Shown here in pieces: positions 61,444 to 64,000 of a DNA stretch of 64,000 nt. Under the pieces are notes generated by a model. It was not told the DNA's origin, searched no databases, and saw only the letters and a list, made by a program, of their open reading frames with translations. The translations under genes and the position numbers were made by a program. The DNA is taken from assembly GCA_937921485.1 (NCBI GenBank), contig CAKZSV010000006.1, forward strand, positions 50,791-114,790, read 5' to 3'. Numbering within the stretch: the stretch's first letter is position 1; each line of letters opens with the position of its first letter. Source of the stretch: an uncultured bacterium. GTDB taxonomy: Bacteria; Spirochaetota; UBA4802; JAGODF01.

Positions 61444-63012
61444 CTAAAAGGTATAGCGGACTTTCATGAGAAGGATATCATTGTCGTTATAATAATACAG
61501 GAAAGAATCTTCATTTCCAGAAACATTCGCGTATGATACCTCCGCCGAGAGGCCGTTTTGAAAATCCCATTCGGCTTTAGGCCAAAAGATATAACCTCTA
61601 TCCCGTGCCTCATAAATAAAAGTAACTTTCAATTTTAATTTACCGTCAAGATAGGTGTCTTCAATCCGGGTGATGATCATTTTGGTGATGGTTGGTTCTT
61701 CCATTTCCTTATCAAAAAAAAGTGATTGGTTCCATTCAAACGTAAAAACCGAATCCCCGTCATGCCCCTCAATAAGCTTGTTCATTGGAATAAAATAATT
61801 AAACCCTACGGAGTAGGCGAGATTGTGCGTTTTCTTCACCTTGAGAGGTAGCCGCACATCGTAGATATCGGAGGGCAATTCCTCAAGGCCGCGTTTGTCG
61901 GGAGAATAGGCAGCTTCGCACTGGACAACAAATTTATTTATGTCCATGGAAGCATCAAAACCAAATTTATTAATTACATAATATTCGGGCACCACAGAAA
62001 TTGACATAAGTTCATTCGGAGGAAATACCACAGCCCTGGGCACAAACACGGGCTCTTTATCCGGCCCATGGTATGCACTCACTGAAGCATCAATTTCCCA
62101 GATTTTCCCCGAGAAACGCGCACCATACGCCATATTTTTACCCTTTATTACCATGCCTTTGTGTTCATTCACGATTATGTTCACCGGAACATCACTAATT
62201 CGTGGAAACCAGAAATTTCCATTTTCAGGAAATGCCATGGGGACATGAATGGGCGCATAGACTAATTCAAGCACATAGGTTCCGAAATACAGCATTGCGC
62301 TTGCGGAAGGAATTCCCAGATACATCTCATCTTCTTCTTTAAACAAAAATTCCCGTGCATCATTCGGATTGAAATAGGAAGTTGGGTTCATCACATCGGC
62401 AGTACCCCACGCAAATATCTGATTTCCCACACGCAGGCGCACTTTCTCACTGCCGAAATTGGCGTATAGCTCATTGAAGGATGCTTCAGATGCCTTTGTT
62501 GACAGGCGAAGATTTCGCTCAATACTGAAGTTTCTGGAATATTGGTAGTCACTACCTATGCGTTCGTCAATAAACGAGGTAATGAAATAGGCATTGGGAA
62601 CCGCGTACAAATATGTATGTTCTGTACCGTATTTCAATTTCAAACGGGTACGAAATTCCGATTTTTTTTGCGAGTCGATGAACTCCTGATCGCGATACAT
62701 ATTTGCAAGATATGAATAAAGAACCATCCCTTCCATGGAAAAATTTTTCCCTTCCGATGTTGCACCGGACGCTTTGGGCGTTTCGGCAGAATCTTTATTC
62801 TTCTCTTCAGCTTTTTTATTCTCGGAACTATCCTCTTCCTCATCGGATTGCGCTATATATACTTGAGGCACAACGATTTTATTTCGAAATGATTTTTCCC
62901 TGGAGATAAGCATCTTGAAGGAGTTTATTTCTTCCGCAAAAACAGAATCGCCATTAAACATAAAGGCGAGAAGACACCACACCACCAAAGCTCCAATTCC
63001 CCACCCTCTCAT
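61444..63012 (-). CDS. Predicted outer-membrane beta-barrel protein
   Basis: A signal peptide (WGIGALVVWCLLAFMFNGDSVFAEE) leads into a 490-residue mature part. It starts with a charged linker (residues about 50-85, lysine/glutamate-rich) and continues as many amphipathic beta strands ending in VRYTF, a typical barrel C-terminal with terminal phenylalanine. The best match is the DUF1302-like family, which is often paired with MMPL exporters. It lies between TetR and the exporter, 4 bases after the TetR stop and 14 bases before the exporter start, so it may be the outer-membrane route of this system. Confidence 0.8.
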   Translation of the reverse strand: MRGWGIGALVVWCLLAFMFNGDSVFAEEINSFKMLISREKSFRNKIVVPQVYIAQSDEEEDSSENKKAEEKNKDSAETPKASGATSEGKNFSMEGMVLYSYLANMYRDQEFIDSQKKSEFRTRLKLKYGTEHTYLYAVPNAYFITSFIDERIGSDYQYSRNFSIERNLRLSTKASEASFNELYANFGSEKVRLRVGNQIFAWGTADVMNPTSYFNPNDAREFLFKEEDEMYLGIPSASAMLYFGTYVLELVYAPIHVPMAFPENGNFWFPRISDVPVNIIVNEHKGMVIKGKNMAYGARFSGKIWEIDASVSAYHGPDKEPVFVPRAVVFPPNELMSISVVPEYYVINKFGFDASMDINKFVVQCEAAYSPDKRGLEELPSDIYDVRLPLKVKKTHNLAYSVGFNYFIPMNKLIEGHDGDSVFTFEWNQSLFFDKEMEEPTITKMIITRIEDTYLDGKLKLKVTFIYEARDRGYIFWPKAEWDFQNGLSAEVSYANVSGNEDSFLYYYNDNDILLMKVRYTF

Positions 63013-63016
63013 ACCC

Positions 63017-63601
63017 TCACTCCTTCACAATTCCGCGAAGAAGCACATCGGCAATAATGCGCGATATTTCTTCGTCGGAATAATTTTCCACTTTCATGGC
63101 GGGGATGGTGTGCATGCTTGAAAAAAACGAAATCATTGAAACAAGAAATTGCTTCGCCAGAAAATCGTAATCGAAGTCTCGAAGTTTTCCATCGGCGATT
63201 TTCCGGTCTAAGAAATTTCGAAAAACGCTCCTGCCGAGCGAAAGGAAATACTCGAACATTGCATTGGTATTTTTCCCGCCGAATTCAATGAGGTCGATGT
63301 AGTAGAGGCGGTACAGATCGATATTTGCATCCACTGTCTTTTTCATCGAGAGCAATAAATCTGCGATATTCAAAGGGAAATCGCCCGCAAGATGTTCAAG
63401 AGAATCTTTTAGGGTAGCACCAATTTCATCTGGCGTGAAGATGCTGCAGAAAATTTCTTCTTTATTTTTGAAATAATTATAAATATTGCCGAGGGATACC
63501 CCTGCCTTCTCAGCAATTTCGCGAAGCCCCGTGGCCGCATAGCCCTTTTCGGAAAAAAGCTGCTTTGCCGCGTTGATAATGTTTTGTCGTCTATCTTCCA
63601 T
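63017..63601 (-). CDS. TetR/AcrR-family regulator
   Basis: This 194-residue repressor has an N-terminal helix-turn-helix domain: DRRQNIINAAKQLFSEKGYA, then GLREIAEKAGVSLGNIYNYF. The C-terminal ligand-binding part is helical. The true start is ATG 63601, since MEDRRQ begins the family pattern; the codons before are TTG TTC GTT. It is the first gene of the operon with the barrel protein and exporter and probably controls it, with an operator over its own start. Confidence 0.93.
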   Translation of the reverse strand: MEDRRQNIINAAKQLFSEKGYAATGLREIAEKAGVSLGNIYNYFKNKEEIFCSIFTPDEIGATLKDSLEHLAGDFPLNIADLLLSMKKTVDANIDLYRLYYIDLIEFGGKNTNAMFEYFLSLGRSVFRNFLDRKIADGKLRDFDYDFLAKQFLVSMISFFSSMHTIPAMKVENYSDEEISRIIADVLLRGIVKE

Positions 63602-63602
63602 A

Positions 63603-63618
63603 ACGAACAAACGTTCGT
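63603..63618. promoter_or_regulatory. Palindromic TetR-type operator over start of tetR
   Basis: ACGAAC and GTTCGT are inverted around AAAC. The 16-base site lies two bases upstream of the tetR ATG, on the leader and probable start point. TTGACA on the minus strand at 63639-63644 is a possible -35. The site fits autorepression by the adjacent regulator. Confidence 0.55.
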
Positions 63619-63831
63619 ATGTTTTATATTCTGTTTTTTGTCAATTCTTTTTTAAAATAAATATGTGGTTATGCAATATTCGGAATAATTTAATAAGCGA
63701 CATCCGATTATCTTTATCGTGAAATACGCTTTATAAAATCGTACGTCTTTCTGAGAATGTATGGTGACCGTAAGCATAGGTATCCCTTCGAGTGATGTAT
63801 CGTTTTCCGGGTTATTGATATTTTGAGTGTA
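63619..63831. other. Intergenic region
   Basis: No gene is seen in this AT-rich stretch of about 210 bases between the TetR operator and the partial gene at the window end. Confidence 0.4.
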
Positions 63832-64000
63832 TTATCGAGCAAATTCAGCGGCTAATAGTGCCGGATCGCCGGGTAATCCCCACCAGATGTGAAACACCGT
63901 CGCTTCTTCTATACATTTATCGTAACATGCACAGTTTTTATAGGGATAAGAATCCACGTCCTCATCATACTCACCCTTTTCAATGCGCTCCACCAGTTCG
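63832..64000 (-). CDS. C-terminal end of an unknown protein (partial)
   Basis: The minus-strand frame is open from the window edge to a stop at 63832. It reads ELVERIEKGEYDEDVDSYPY, then KNCACYDKCIEEATVFHIWW, with closing residues LPGDPALLAAEFAR. It has three cysteines in the spacing CxCx3-4C, but no family is recognised. The start lies outside the window. Confidence 0.6.
   Translation of the reverse strand, partial: ELVERIEKGEYDEDVDSYPYKNCACYDKCIEEATVFHIWWGLPGDPALLAAEFAR

Overview
The window looks like a chromosome segment of a free-living, diderm (Gram-negative-type) bacterium with moderate GC. Outer-membrane and periplasmic functions (RseP, a predicted beta-barrel protein, an RND/MMPL exporter), a RecB-RecD pair, a short EF-Ts of about 198 residues and the gene order rpsB-tsf-pyrH-frr-uppS-cdsA-dxr-rseP suggest a spirochaete or a neighbouring deep lineage. 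That placement is an inference, not a proof. No rRNA, tRNA, CRISPR array, prophage or intact transposase was recognised.

Layout. 1-4667: 3' end of recB, recD and a YegP-like protein. 4672-8007: msrA, a nitroreductase, pyrE and a sugar-phosphate isomerase. 8131-15946: a long minus-strand housekeeping operon running rpsB, tsf, pyrH, frr, uppS, cdsA, dxr, rseP and a small coupled gene. 16278-24022: a small membrane protein, an M20 peptidase, an OlsB-like acyltransferase, a fused MNT-HEPN protein, proS, an M16 peptidase and a coiled-coil PD-(D/E)XK-like protein. 24177-25811: a Na/Pi cotransporter. 25804-34467: a minus-strand run starting with apt and ending in a giant tubulin/FtsZ-superfamily protein, with a helical protein, a metallo-beta-lactamase-fold protein, a beta-propeller and a membrane-anchored protein in between. 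This is the best candidate for a little-described system. 34532-36436: a ferredoxin-like protein behind two perfect palindromes, a repeat copy, a HEPN remnant and yhbY. 36447-45716: a radical SAM protein, lysS, an unknown gene and two signalling clusters, the first with a kinase gutted by internal deletion. 45896-55094: two acyl-CoA dehydrogenases, a long-chain acyl-CoA synthetase, a fused hydratase/dehydrogenase and a thiolase, together almost a full beta-oxidation set. Between them lie a decayed TetR gene, a toxin-antitoxin-like nucleotidyltransferase pair and a truncated Nif3-like fragment. 55304-64000: a small unknown gene, a serine hydrolase, a DUF4143 ATPase and a TetR-barrel-RND operon, then the end of a cut-off gene.

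The most striking non-coding feature is a dispersed 119-bp element. It has three full copies and one truncated copy, at 8041, 35827, 48603 and 55713. It has imperfect terminal inverted repeats and an internal two-hairpin structure. Its stems are conserved while one loop has diverged. Three copies abut the 3' end of a gene, and two of them supply the same last residues and stop codon to unrelated proteins. Several gene remnants lie next to copies or between them, so the 35.8-48.7 kb stretch appears to have been rearranged.
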